Positions 1-8,164 of a stretch of DNA of 46,405 nucleotides are shown here, in pieces. The position numbers and the translations under genes were made by a program. This DNA comes from an uncultured Eubacterium sp. Lineage in GTDB: Bacteria; Bacillota; Clostridia; Lachnospirales; Lachnospiraceae. The stretch's first letter is position 1; every line of letters starts with the position of its first letter. The notes beneath the pieces are model-generated. The model made no database searches. It saw only the letters and a list, made by a program, of their open reading frames with translations, and was not told where the DNA came from. Location of the stretch: NCBI GenBank assembly GCA_900547255.1, contig URGC01000003.1, positions 1 through 46,405 on the forward strand. Direction: 5' to 3'.

Positions 1-225
1 AGAATACATGCAAAAGCTGTATTCTTAAGATGCTATATGTCATCACAGATAACTGATTATGGTTTCCACGACTGGAACAAGCCTGAATCACATGAGACAT
101 GTTATTATGGAGAATACAAATGTTTCGGTGAGGGAAGCGATACAAGCGCAAGGCCGGAATATGTACACCAGTTAACTGATGAAGAAGCATTGCAGTACAC
201 TCAGGATAAAGTTATAGGCTTCTAA
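1..225 (+). CDS. Pectinesterase (pectin methylesterase), 3' end only
   Basis: The gene enters from the left edge in frame 1, so only the last 74 residues are present. They read through AVFLRCYM, GFHDWNK, YYGEYKCFGEGS and RPEYVHQLTDEEA. This matches the C-terminal end of carbohydrate esterase family 8, where a conserved W..W block is followed by an EY..YG.G stretch and a closing L(T)..EA.. helix. The family removes methyl esters from homogalacturonan so that pectate lyases can cut it. The catalytic aspartates and any signal peptide lie outside the window, so secretion and activity cannot be judged. The first ATG at 37 is internal and is not the start. A 13-bp inverted repeat follows the stop codon. 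Confidence 0.8.
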   Translation, partial: RIHAKAVFLRCYMSSQITDYGFHDWNKPESHETCYYGEYKCFGEGSDTSARPEYVHQLTDEEALQYTQDKVIGF

Positions 226-243
226 AATCAATACTAATATTCT

Positions 244-289
244 GATATGCCCCCTCCTTACTGGTTGTCCAGTTAAGAGGGGGCATATC
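244..289. terminator. Inverted repeat, probable shared terminator
   Basis: A perfect 13-bp stem, GATATGCCCCCTC at 244-256 and its complement at 277-289, encloses a 20-base loop that can itself form a short CTGG/CCAG stem. It lies between two convergent genes, the pectinesterase and the lipoprotein operon, so it could stop both. No long U-run follows directly on either side, so intrinsic termination is likely but not textbook. Confidence 0.6.
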
Positions 290-329
290 ATTCCGGATTG
301 TCCGCTTTAAAATTATTCATTATAGATTA

Positions 330-1097
330 TTATTGAATAGACAGATTACTTATAGTTCCAAGTGATGCACCATTCTTATATGCTGTAAGTGTCGCAGTAC
401 CTGATGCACTGCTCTCTGGAACCTGAAAGCATGCTACTGCTGTATATGTACTTCCTGCCGCAACCTTAACATCCTTTAACGCAATAATATCGTTATTAAG
501 CATCGAGGCTGTCTGGACAATATCCTTGCCGCCTGCATCTATACGCATTGTAACTCCACTTGAAGCTGTGTTAAGAGTCATCTCCGAAGATGAATTATTC
601 TTAATATTAAATTCAACTGCTACTACCTTATATCCATCCCTGGCAGATATACATACCGCATACTCTTCCATAGGATATCTTGTTCCTGAAGTACAATCCT
701 TAACGCTTATGCTTGCACCTGTAATTCCAAGTGCATTAGTAAGTGCCTGATATACATCTGTAGATGCTGTTGTACCTGTCGCAGACGACGTAGCAGACGA
801 TTTTGTAGTTCCTGCCTTAGTTGTTGCTGTAGTAGAATTACCAGCAACAGATGTAGTTGCCTGCTGTGTAGGAACAATCGGACTATATGTTGTTCCATTG
901 CTCTCATACTTATCAAGGGCTGTCCTCACCTTAGTGTACTTCCACTCATTATCATATGAGAACTTAAGCATCTCTCCTGCTATGTACTCAGCAATTAAGT
1001 CATTCTGACGGCTGTCAAGTGTGATATCATCTGCTCCACATCCAACAAGCGATACAGCAAATATACCTGTTAATAAACATACTAATATCTTTTTCAT
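330..1097 (-). CDS. Putative lipoprotein with Ser/Thr-rich linker
   Basis: The 255-residue product starts with a lipoprotein signal peptide: MKK, a hydrophobic core, and the lipobox LVGC with the lipidated Cys at residue 20. A segment with several charged residues (about 21-70) follows. Next comes a low-complexity Thr/Ser/Ala linker (about 75-115) and a C-terminal domain (about 116-255) with alternating hydrophobic residues and the stretch VVAVEFNIKNNSSSEMTL. That stretch resembles the Ig-like fold of DUF4352-type extracytoplasmic proteins. The start has a good ribosome binding site (GAGGAATTT before ATG). It is the last gene of a regulator/kinase/lipoprotein operon, 46 bases after the kinase, so it may be an accessory or target of that signalling pair. 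No catalytic motif is seen. Confidence 0.75.
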   Translation of the reverse strand: MKKILVCLLTGIFAVSLVGCGADDITLDSRQNDLIAEYIAGEMLKFSYDNEWKYTKVRTALDKYESNGTTYSPIVPTQQATTSVAGNSTTATTKAGTTKSSATSSATGTTASTDVYQALTNALGITGASISVKDCTSGTRYPMEEYAVCISARDGYKVVAVEFNIKNNSSSEMTLNTASSGVTMRIDAGGKDIVQTASMLNNDIIALKDVKVAAGSTYTAVACFQVPESSASGTATLTAYKNGASLGTISNLSIQ

Positions 1098-1143
1098 AAA
1101 TTCCTCGCATTAACTAACGGTAAAATAATCTTCTTATATAATA

Positions 1144-2814
1144 TCACGCTTTAGCATCAAGGTCAAACCAGAACTCAACTCCACCTTCAACATTTGCAAC
1201 ACCATATTCCTTACCATATGAATCCATAATAGCCTTGACAATAGATAATCCTATGCCATTACCACCATATTCCCTGGTTCTTGCCTTATCAACCTTATAG
1301 AATTTAATCCAGATATTCTCAATATCCTCGTCAGGAATATGTTTTCCTGTATTATATACATAAACCCTGACTGTATCTAGTCTCTTCTCATAATACACTT
1401 TAATCTTCTTGTCAAAATCGCAGTGATTAATCGCATTGCTGATGTAGTTAGTTATAACTTCCTCTGTCTTATATTCATCTGCCCAGACATCAATCTTGTC
1501 ATCCATCTTTTCAAATTCAATGCTTATATCCTTCTGGCCGGCACGAAGCTCATTAGCCATAACAACCGAATTAAGAAGCTCTATAAGATTAAATCTCTCT
1601 ATAACAAGCTCATCCTGTCCAAATTCTATCTGATTAAGAGTGAGAAGTCTCTTAACCATATTATTCATCTTGTTAGCCTCATCTATTATGACATCACAAT
1701 AGAAATTCATGCTCTCAGGGTCATCTGTTATTCCATCCTTCAGACCTTCTGCATATCCCTGGATAAGCGCAATCGGTGTCTTAAGCTCATGTGATACGTT
1801 AGAGAGGAAGCCTGAACGCATCTGCTCAATCTCCTCCTTCTTGGCAATATCCTTCTGTAACTCAAGGTTAGCAGCCTTTAACTGTGATATATTCTCCTCA
1901 AGCTTCTCAGACATATTATTAATGCTGTCACCAAGTATACCAATCTCACCTTTATCTTTACCAGTATACTTGACATCAAAATTCAGCCCTGCCATCTTCT
2001 CTGCAATACCCGAAATTTCTTTGATAGGCTTTGATATATAAGATGATAATATAACTGCTGCAACTGCACCTATTATTATAATTATGCATCCAGCAAGTGG
2101 AATAAATGAATTGAATATCTTTACATTATCTTTGATACCTTGAATACCAATTCTGATAATAAGGGATGAACCATTGTCAAGAGTTCCCCACAGCTCATAA
2201 TAGTAATCAAGCATTCTGTCATCATATACTTTCTGCAAAGTATATTTGTCTGATTCCACAAGAATATCTCTGTTCTCAGCTATTCCGCTGTTATACATGT
2301 CATATATCTTGTCAATCTTATCTTTATCAAACAGCTTTTTCGGTGTATCAGAACCATCCTGATTATCATGTGTATCATCCACAGCCTCATCAGATGGTTT
2401 CTCTGGCTTTTTACTGTCTGAAGCCTTGGAATCATCCTGTGTCTCTGAAGGATCACCCTCAAATATATCATTATTGAATATATTTCTCTTAAGACGCATA
2501 ATCATATCAGCTTCGCCAGCACTGTTAGTATATAATGTTGTCCAGTCACTGTTGACAACAAGAACTGACAGGCTGTTAGCCGATGTATAATATTCGAGAT
2601 TATCCTCCATCTGTGTTTTGGTTATGGTGCCATCTGTATAGGAACATACAAGCTCATTAATCTTGTCATATCCCGTCAACATCTGATTTCTCTTTGCCTC
2701 CAGATAGTATCCTTCTGCAAGAAAGCTGTTCATCACAAATAAAATAAGTACAAGAGATGCAATAAGTATTGTTAAAAGTGTTGTAACCTTGAATTTAATT
2801 GAATGTACATTCAT
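1144..2814 (-). CDS. Sensor histidine kinase, two transmembrane segments
   Basis: This 556-residue membrane kinase partners the response regulator just upstream (3-base gap). Transmembrane segments lie at about 12-32 and 236-258 and enclose an extracytoplasmic sensor region of about 200 residues. The sensor contains a very acidic, Lys/Asp/Ser-rich low-complexity insert at about 122-165. A HAMP domain (about 258-310) and a coiled coil follow. The HisKA domain has the phospho-accepting His342 in NVSHELKTPIALI, and the ATPase domain has NAINHCD (N box) and GNGIGLSIVKAI (G2 box). The architecture matches the EnvZ/OmpR-type families common in Lachnospiraceae. The signal is unknown. Translation of regulator and kinase is probably coupled, as no strong ribosome binding site precedes the kinase. 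Confidence 0.93.
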   Translation of the reverse strand: MNVHSIKFKVTTLLTILIASLVLILFVMNSFLAEGYYLEAKRNQMLTGYDKINELVCSYTDGTITKTQMEDNLEYYTSANSLSVLVVNSDWTTLYTNSAGEADMIMRLKRNIFNNDIFEGDPSETQDDSKASDSKKPEKPSDEAVDDTHDNQDGSDTPKKLFDKDKIDKIYDMYNSGIAENRDILVESDKYTLQKVYDDRMLDYYYELWGTLDNGSSLIIRIGIQGIKDNVKIFNSFIPLAGCIIIIIGAVAAVILSSYISKPIKEISGIAEKMAGLNFDVKYTGKDKGEIGILGDSINNMSEKLEENISQLKAANLELQKDIAKKEEIEQMRSGFLSNVSHELKTPIALIQGYAEGLKDGITDDPESMNFYCDVIIDEANKMNNMVKRLLTLNQIEFGQDELVIERFNLIELLNSVVMANELRAGQKDISIEFEKMDDKIDVWADEYKTEEVITNYISNAINHCDFDKKIKVYYEKRLDTVRVYVYNTGKHIPDEDIENIWIKFYKVDKARTREYGGNGIGLSIVKAIMDSYGKEYGVANVEGGVEFWFDLDAKA

Positions 2815-2817
2815 ATA

Positions 2818-3492
2818 TTACACTTCAAACTTATATCCCATACCCCATATAGTACGGATACAGTCTCCCTTCTCGCCCATTTTTTTACGAAGCTTCTTAA
2901 CATGTGTATCTATAGTTCGTGCATCTCCAAAATAATCATAATTCCATACGTTATTGAGAATCTTCTCTCTTGATAAAGCAATTCCCTTATTCTCTACAAA
3001 ATATGATAAAAGTTCAAATTCCTTATAGCTTAACTCAATCTCCTGTCCATCAATCTTTACCTGATGTGCAGCCTTGTCAATCTCTATTCCGCCAATCTCA
3101 ACAACCTCTGAGCTGTCAATCTGATATGCTCTTCTTACCAGCGCATCAACTCTCGCTGTAAGAATCTTAGGACTGAATGGCTTAGATATATATTCATCCG
3201 CACCACAGTCAAAACCTGTAAGCTCATCATTCTCCTCACCCTTGGCTGTAAGCATTATAATTGGCACTTTAGAATTCTTCCTTATCTGGCGGCATACTTC
3301 CCATCCATCCATCTTAGGCATCATGACATCAAGAATAATCAGGGCTATATCCTTATCCTCATAGAATTTATCTATAGCTTCTTCTCCGTCACCAGCCTCA
3401 ATCACCTCATAATTCTTACGAGATAAAAAATCACTAACTAATTTACGCATTCTGCTTTCATCATCAACAACTAAAACTTTAATCTTATCCAT
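2818..3492 (-). CDS. OmpR/PhoB-family response regulator
   Basis: The 224-residue regulator has an N-terminal receiver domain (VLVVDDESR, phospho-acceptor Asp55 in LIILDVMMP, the conserved Thr-Ala in MLTAKGEE, and the Lys in SKPF). Its C-terminal winged-helix DNA-binding domain carries the usual YKEFELLSYF, TIDTHVKKLRKK and RTIWGMGYKF blocks. I place the start at 3492, where GGAGAA lies 6 bases before the ATG. An in-frame ATG 10 codons upstream lacks a binding site and would fall at the predicted transcription start. It is the first gene of the operon with the histidine kinase and lipoprotein. Targets are unknown. Confidence 0.93.
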   Translation of the reverse strand: MDKIKVLVVDDESRMRKLVSDFLSRKNYEVIEAGDGEEAIDKFYEDKDIALIILDVMMPKMDGWEVCRQIRKNSKVPIIMLTAKGEENDELTGFDCGADEYISKPFSPKILTARVDALVRRAYQIDSSEVVEIGGIEIDKAAHQVKIDGQEIELSYKEFELLSYFVENKGIALSREKILNNVWNYDYFGDARTIDTHVKKLRKKMGEKGDCIRTIWGMGYKFEV

Positions 3493-3524
3493 AATACTTC
3501 TCCAATCAAAGTCATTTTTCATTT

Positions 3525-3553
3525 TCTATATAATAAACTTACTTTATGTTCAA
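3525..3553 (-). promoter_or_regulatory. Sigma-A-type promoter of the regulator/kinase/lipoprotein operon
   Basis: On the minus strand, TTGAAC (3548-3553) and TATAGA (3525-3530) are separated by exactly 17 bases. The predicted start near 3518 leaves a leader of about 26 bases with the GGAGAA site, which supports the downstream ATG at 3492. Confidence 0.6.
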
Positions 3554-3571
3554 AATGTGACGAGATACAAA

Positions 3572-4156
3572 TTATTTTTTATACTGCTGTTCTAACTGCT
3601 TAACCTGCGCTTCCCTTGACTGAAGCTCCTCCTCCCAGCCAGCATATTTATCCTGAATCTTGTTCTCATAATTAATAATTGTAGGTGTCTGTGATGTAGC
3701 CATTATAACTGCCATTGCAATAACCACTATGACAAGTGCTATATTGATAATTACCATTCTTATAAATCTGTCTTTGTACTTATCCCTCTCCTTGGTAAGA
3801 CCTACAAGCCTGCTTCTTGTCTTGGTCATCTCCCTTTTATCTGTAAGCATGGACTGAATCTCTGAATTAATCGGAATCGGTCTTATCTTATCGTTAGGAA
3901 TATCTTTATTATTATACAGATACTGCTGTAAATCCTTTAGATAATCAAGTCCCACAGGTGTCTTGAACAATTCCTTATCAAGCATTGTGTTGTACAGTAT
4001 ATATATCTGCTTAGGGTCTTTCCTGTCAGTCTTGGATGAGACATAACGTATAGCGTTCATCTCATTTCTTGCATCCTCAGCAGCCTCTTTAGTTGTAAAT
4101 GTATAACCTGCCACTGTAAAGTTTTCCTCTTCATTATCATGTTTCTTCTGCATCAT
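3572..4156 (-). CDS. Small single-pass membrane protein of unknown function
   Basis: About 194 residues; I do not recognise a named family. The N-terminal part (about 1-120) is soluble and includes AGYTFTTKEAAEDARNE, which looks like a small alpha/beta segment, followed by a charged helical stretch. One transmembrane helix lies at about 129-150 (IINIALVIVVIAMAVIM). A C-terminal charged helix rich in Glu and Gln (EEELQSREAQVKQLEQQ) is probably a short coiled coil. The start is ambiguous between clustered ATGs; GAGG lies 9 bases before the ATG at 4156, better than the upstream options at 4162 and 4171. It lies alone between the regulator operon and the glycerate kinase terminator. Confidence 0.75.
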   Translation of the reverse strand: MMQKKHDNEEENFTVAGYTFTTKEAAEDARNEMNAIRYVSSKTDRKDPKQIYILYNTMLDKELFKTPVGLDYLKDLQQYLYNNKDIPNDKIRPIPINSEIQSMLTDKREMTKTRSRLVGLTKERDKYKDRFIRMVIINIALVIVVIAMAVIMATSQTPTIINYENKIQDKYAGWEEELQSREAQVKQLEQQYKK

Positions 4157-4233
4157 ATACATATACCTCATATTAAAATTAATTCTCTACATTTAATGTA
4201 TTAATTTTAACACAATACAAATACACATACAAA

Positions 4234-4281
4234 TAAAAAAGCCGATATATATCTGCACATAAGCACAAAATATATACCGGC
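4234..4281 (-). terminator. Terminator of the glycerate kinase unit
   Basis: On the minus strand, a stem of GCCGgTATATAT and its complement (4271-4281 with 4241-4251, one mismatch) encloses a loop of about 19 bases. It is followed by a T-run (4235-4240). Confidence 0.7.
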
Positions 4282-4298
4282 ATATAGGGGATATGAAA

Positions 4299-5531
4299 CT
4301 AGCCAATTAATACAACTGCCACATCATTGACATTAGTACCTGTAGGGCCTGTCTTAATAAGACCGCCAACCTTCTCTAATGCATGATATGCATCATTTTC
4401 TTTTAATACTTCGTATTCATCTATGCCAAGCTTCTTTAACTCCATATGTGTATCTGAATCTACATAACCGCCAGCCGCATCTGTAGGGCCATCTGTTCCG
4501 TCACTTCCGACACTGAACACTGCGACATTGGAAAGTCCTGATATTGCTGAACTTGCCGCAAGCGCAATCTCCTGATTTCTTCCACCTTTTCCATGTCCTG
4601 TAAGATTGACAACTGTCTCACCGCCAGCAATGAATGCAATTTTCCTGCCAGAATTGATATGTGTCTTTGCAATAGATGCAAGAAAGCTTCCAGCTTCTTT
4701 TGCCTGACAGCATAACTGGTCTGTCAGCATAACCGGCTCATAACCATACTTAACACACTCTTTTTCAACTGCACTGCACAACTGTCTTACACTGCCGTTA
4801 ATCTGTGTTGTGACATTATCAAGCTGTTTTGGTGTCTCTATATTCATCAGTTCTTTTGCTTTATCTGATAATCTTATGTTATATTTTGCAATTATCTTAT
4901 TAGCATCCTCACATGTAGATGTATCTGGACACGCCGGGCCAGAAGCTATCATATCCAGCGGATCACCTAATATATCTGAAAGTACAATTGCATATACCTG
5001 GGCTGGTTCACATATCTTAGCAAACTTACCGCCTTTAACAGCAGATAATCTCTTTCTTACTGTGTTAATCTCAACAATATCAGCACCACATGCCAGAAGC
5101 TGGTTAGTTATATCCTGTAACTCTTCTCCCGGTATCAGTGGTTTCTCAAATAAAGCACTGCCACCACCAGATATAAGGAATAAAACTGTATCATTGGCAC
5201 TAAGATTAGAAACTGCATCAATAGCTTCCTGTGTTCCCTTAAATGAATTCTCATCAGGAACAGGGTGTCCTGCCTCTATGCATACGCATCTGTTAATATC
5301 ACCTTTAACATGGTCATATTTAGTTACGACAACGCCTTTATCAATCTTATCTCCCAGATAATCTTCAGCAGCCTTTGCCATCTGCCATGCCGCTTTTCCT
5401 GTAGCCACAAGAATAACCTTGCCCGAAAATTCTTTTCCACTTAGGGCACGCTTGACAGCTTCATCCGGTAAAACTGCATTAATCGCTGCATTTATAATAT
5501 TATCTGATATCTTTCTTAACTCATTATTCAT
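4299..5531 (-). CDS. Glycerate 2-kinase, MOFRL family
   Basis: The 410-residue protein matches the full length of the DUF4147/MOFRL glycerate kinases, which phosphorylate D-glycerate with ATP, usually giving 2-phosphoglycerate. Visible signatures are VATGKAAWQM with Lys46, the nucleotide-binding loop SGGGSA (121-126), NTVRKRLSAVKGGK, LSDILGDPLDMIASGP, and the C-terminal MOFRL domain with GGETVVNLTGHGKGGRNQE and SDGTDGPTDAAGG. The start has GAGGTG 5 bases upstream. It lies 9 bases after the reductase gene, so the two are co-transcribed: the reductase would make D-glycerate and this kinase would feed it into lower glycolysis. The family is clear; the exact phosphate position is inferred. Confidence 0.92.
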   Translation of the reverse strand: MNNELRKISDNIINAAINAVLPDEAVKRALSGKEFSGKVILVATGKAAWQMAKAAEDYLGDKIDKGVVVTKYDHVKGDINRCVCIEAGHPVPDENSFKGTQEAIDAVSNLSANDTVLFLISGGGSALFEKPLIPGEELQDITNQLLACGADIVEINTVRKRLSAVKGGKFAKICEPAQVYAIVLSDILGDPLDMIASGPACPDTSTCEDANKIIAKYNIRLSDKAKELMNIETPKQLDNVTTQINGSVRQLCSAVEKECVKYGYEPVMLTDQLCCQAKEAGSFLASIAKTHINSGRKIAFIAGGETVVNLTGHGKGGRNQEIALAASSAISGLSNVAVFSVGSDGTDGPTDAAGGYVDSDTHMELKKLGIDEYEVLKENDAYHALEKVGGLIKTGPTGTNVNDVAVVLIG

Positions 5532-5540
5532 ACAATCACC

Positions 5541-6422
5541 TCACTCACCTATCTTAATACCTGCAAGTTTTTCATAATAATGAGCAATTGCGCTATGGTC
5601 ACTGCTTCCATCTCCATTATTATGAAGATACTGCATAACCTCCTGTACCTGCGCAGTCATAGGAACTGGTGCACCTACACTGTGCGCACAGTCCAATGCA
5701 TTATTAAGGTCTTTAATATGAAGATCTATCCTGAATCCCGGTTTAACATTGCCATCTATCATCATTGGAGCCTTTGCATTCATAACTGTAGAACCTGCCA
5801 GGCCGCCCTTAATAGCCTCATATACACATGATGGGTCAACTCCTGCTTTCTTTGCAAGTGTAAGAGCCTCTGCAAGGGCTTCAATATTACATGCTACAAT
5901 TATCTGGTTGACAAGCTTTGTTGTATTACCGGCACCTAACTCTCCACATCTTGTAACACTTGAACCCATTTTAGAAAGTAATTCTTTATATTTGTCGAAT
6001 ACCTGCTCATCACCTCCGACCATAAATGCAACTGTTCCATCAATCGCCTTAGGTTCGCCGCCTGAAACAGGCGCATCTAACATATATATGTTCTTTTCTT
6101 TTAATACTTCTCCGATATATTTGCTGTCAACAGGATTAATCGAACTCATGTCTATAAAGCATGCTCCTTCACGCATATATGAGGCAACGCCTTCATCGCC
6201 AAGCATAACTTCCATGACCTGAGGACTGTTAGGGAGCATTGTCATGACTACATCACAGCTTTCACCTATCTGCTTTAATGTTCCGTGCTCGGCACCTGCA
6301 TCAACAAGTTCTTTTATATTTTCCTCATGATGGTCATTAACCATCAATGAATATCCTGCCTTGCACAGATTCTTTGCCATAGGCTTTCCCATTATTCCAA
6401 GTCCTATAAATCCTATCTTCAT
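5541..6422 (-). CDS. garR: Tartronate semialdehyde reductase-type dehydrogenase (beta-hydroxyacid dehydrogenase)
   Basis: The 293-residue NAD(P)-dependent enzyme belongs to the 3-hydroxyisobutyrate dehydrogenase family. It shows the N-terminal Rossmann motif GFIGLGIMGKPMAKN, the substrate-binding signature DAPVSGGEPKAIDGT (116-130), the catalytic Lys169 in GNTTKLVNQ, and the C-terminal helical domain. The next gene is a glycerate kinase, which favours 2-hydroxy-3-oxopropionate (tartronate semialdehyde) reduction to D-glycerate, the role of GarR/GlxR. Other substrates of the family, such as hydroxyisobutyrate or succinate semialdehyde, cannot be excluded from sequence. The start is the ATG at 6422 after GGAAGGAAGG; a TTG two codons upstream is less likely. 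A strong terminator lies between this gene and the permease upstream. Confidence 0.85.
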   Translation of the reverse strand: MKIGFIGLGIMGKPMAKNLCKAGYSLMVNDHHEENIKELVDAGAEHGTLKQIGESCDVVMTMLPNSPQVMEVMLGDEGVASYMREGACFIDMSSINPVDSKYIGEVLKEKNIYMLDAPVSGGEPKAIDGTVAFMVGGDEQVFDKYKELLSKMGSSVTRCGELGAGNTTKLVNQIIVACNIEALAEALTLAKKAGVDPSCVYEAIKGGLAGSTVMNAKAPMMIDGNVKPGFRIDLHIKDLNNALDCAHSVGAPVPMTAQVQEVMQYLHNNGDGSSDHSAIAHYYEKLAGIKIGE

Positions 6423-6494
6423 ATACAACCTTCCTTCCGTTCTTTAAACTCTTTAAATCTGCTTTGTTAATCAACAAACACACCATATATCTGG

Positions 6495-6526
6495 TCAAAA
6501 AGAGGCAGGAAACTAAGTCCTGCCTC
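6495..6526 (-). terminator. Strong intrinsic terminator between permease and reductase genes
   Basis: On the minus strand, a perfect 9-bp stem GAGGCAGGA / TCCTGCCTC (6518-6526 with 6502-6510) with a 7-base loop is followed by TTTTT (6497-6501). It sits 12 to 40 bases after the permease stop codon. Confidence 0.85.
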
Positions 6527-6540
6527 AAAATGGTTATTAT

Positions 6541-7932
6541 TTAGAATATCAATGAAAGAATGAATATCTCTACAATTGAAGCAATACCCATTATCAATGT
6601 ACATACTGTCTGAGTCTTATATCCTTGTTCTGGCTGCATCTCACCGAAGTTAGTAACAACCCAGAAGTAAGAATCGTTAGCATGTGAAACTGTCATGGCA
6701 CCAGCGCCGATTGCCATTACACAAAGGACTGTTCTTACTGGTGTAGCTAATCCTAAAGCACCAAGGAGTGGAGCAACAATACCTGCTGTTGTTGTGATAG
6801 CAACTGTTGAAGAACCCTGTGCTGTCTTTAATATAGCAGCTAAGATGAATGGGAAGAATATACCTACTGCTGATAATACTTCAGCATGTCCTGTAATATA
6901 ACTTACCATTGAGCTTGATGATATAACCTTACCAAGTACGCCACCTGCGGCTGTTACGAAAAGGATAGGACCAACTGTCTTTAATGTCTCATTAGTGATA
7001 TTATAGAAATCTTTCATCCTACCAGCAAGACCAAGCTGTAATGCAGCAAATAAAGTACCTACTGTCAAAGCAATGATTGGCTTTCCAAGGAATTCACAAG
7101 CTATATCAAGAGCTCCTGTCCAGCCTGCCATAGATGATATTGAACCAAGTGCCATAAGAATGATTGGAACAAGAATTGGAGCTAATGCGTTGAATCCGTT
7201 AGGAAGCTTACCATATTCTGCTACGAGTTCCTCATATGTCTTACTTACTTCGCCGCTGTCTGATACTTCGTCTGCGCTCTTTACTTTCTTACCGATATAT
7301 TTAGCAAAGATAAGACCTGCTATCAATGGGAAGATAGAACAAACAACACCTAAGCCCATAACAAGTAACAGATTATCTCCGACACCAAGAGTATTAGCTG
7401 CTGCTATAGGACCTGGTGTAGGTGGAATAAATACATGCGAAATATAAAGACCTGCTGACAATGCAACTGTCATCGCAACACTTGAAACTGCCGTTCTCTT
7501 AACAAGTGCTTTTCTGATAGGGTTAAGGATAACGAAACCACTATCACAGAATACTGGGATTGAAACAACCCATCCCATAAGTTCGATTGCTAATTCAGGA
7601 CGTTTCTTTCCAACAAGTTTAATAACCATATCTGCAAGCTTTAATGCTGCACCTGTCTTTTCAAGGACTGAACCAATTAAAGCTCCAAGGATGATTACAA
7701 TACCAATTGAACTGAATGTTCCTGAGAAACCTGCACCGATTACTGTTGGTATACCTGAAATGGTCTTTCCATCTGCACCTTTCATATCGACAAATGGAAT
7801 ACCTGCAAGAATTGCAAGAATAAGAGATACACCCATGATCGCCAGGAAAGGATGAACTTTGAATTTGGAAATCGCTACAATCATAACAACGATTGCGAGT
7901 ACAAATACAATTATCAATGATAAACCTGACAT
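6541..7932 (-). CDS. GntP-family permease (gluconate/glycerate/sugar-acid:H+ symporter)
   Basis: The 463-residue integral membrane protein has about 12 or more hydrophobic segments and matches the full length of the GntP family. It opens with an N-terminal FKVHPFLAIMGVSLILAIL and also carries GFSGTFSSIGIVIILGALIG, FVILNPIRKAL, FIPPTPGPIAAANTLG and a C-terminal HANDSYFWVV, all family hallmarks. Members take up gluconate, related sugar acids or D-glycerate with protons. The neighbouring reductase and glycerate kinase, plus a CdaR-like regulator upstream, point to D-glycerate or a sugar diacid-derived acid. The start at 7932 has GAGGTG 6 bases upstream; longer in-frame alternatives lack a binding site. 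It is transcribed from its own promoter near 8000. Confidence 0.92.
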   Translation of the reverse strand: MSGLSLIIVFVLAIVVMIVAISKFKVHPFLAIMGVSLILAILAGIPFVDMKGADGKTISGIPTVIGAGFSGTFSSIGIVIILGALIGSVLEKTGAALKLADMVIKLVGKKRPELAIELMGWVVSIPVFCDSGFVILNPIRKALVKRTAVSSVAMTVALSAGLYISHVFIPPTPGPIAAANTLGVGDNLLLVMGLGVVCSIFPLIAGLIFAKYIGKKVKSADEVSDSGEVSKTYEELVAEYGKLPNGFNALAPILVPIILMALGSISSMAGWTGALDIACEFLGKPIIALTVGTLFAALQLGLAGRMKDFYNITNETLKTVGPILFVTAAGGVLGKVISSSSMVSYITGHAEVLSAVGIFFPFILAAILKTAQGSSTVAITTTAGIVAPLLGALGLATPVRTVLCVMAIGAGAMTVSHANDSYFWVVTNFGEMQPEQGYKTQTVCTLIMGIASIVEIFILSLIF

Positions 7933-7967
7933 AATAAACACCTCTTTCTTTTTGTATTTTACGTTTC

Positions 7968-7983
7968 GTACAATCTCTTGTAC
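7968..7983. promoter_or_regulatory. Inverted repeat in the permease leader, possible operator
   Basis: GTACAA-TCTC-TTGTAC is a perfect 6+6 inverted repeat with a 4-base spacer, lying just downstream of the permease -10 box. A repressor bound here would block initiation or early elongation. The regulator is not identified. Confidence 0.4.
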
Positions 7984-7996
7984 TTTTTATGGTGCA

Positions 7997-8005
7997 ATTA
8001 TAACA
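7997..8005 (-). promoter_or_regulatory. Extended -10 promoter of the GntP-family permease gene
   Basis: The minus strand reads TGTTATAAT (TG extension plus a perfect TATAAT), about 65 bases before the start codon. A poor -35 (TATACA) lies 17 bases upstream, typical of an activator- or extended-10-dependent promoter. Confidence 0.6.
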
Positions 8006-8012
8006 TCAGGTC

Positions 8013-8024
8013 ATACAATTGTAT
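8013..8024. promoter_or_regulatory. Palindrome overlapping the permease -35 region
   Basis: ATACAATTGTAT is a perfect 12-bp palindrome that covers the start of the spacer and abuts or overlaps the weak -35 element. Its position suggests a regulator binding site. Confidence 0.4.
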
Positions 8025-8057
8025 ATGTTACACAAGATATATTTATTTTCATTTTCT

Positions 8058-8071
8058 TGTTATGCATAACA
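8058..8071. promoter_or_regulatory. 14-bp palindrome upstream of the permease promoter
   Basis: TGTTATGCATAACA is a perfect palindrome centred about 63 bases upstream of the -10 box, the usual place for an activator site. CdaR is encoded immediately upstream and is a candidate ligand, by inference only. Confidence 0.4.
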
Positions 8072-8164
8072 TTTTTAATTAAACTAATGAAAATTTTTAT
8101 TAATTTTGTCCAAATGTTCTCTCATGGTTTTTATACATTTTTTACAAACAGTGCACATTCACGT

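Noticed and set aside
526..750. Plus-strand frame across the lipoprotein gene
   Set aside because: It lies within a well-supported lipoprotein gene on the other strand, has no recognisable domain and no convincing ribosome binding site.
1709..2041. Plus-strand frames opposite the histidine kinase
   Set aside because: They mirror a conserved kinase coding region, and serine-rich translations of this kind are typical of antisense frames of AT-rich genes.
5749..6222. 157-residue plus-strand frame opposite the reductase
   Set aside because: The minus-strand reading is a clear dehydrogenase with intact motifs, and this frame shows no family pattern.
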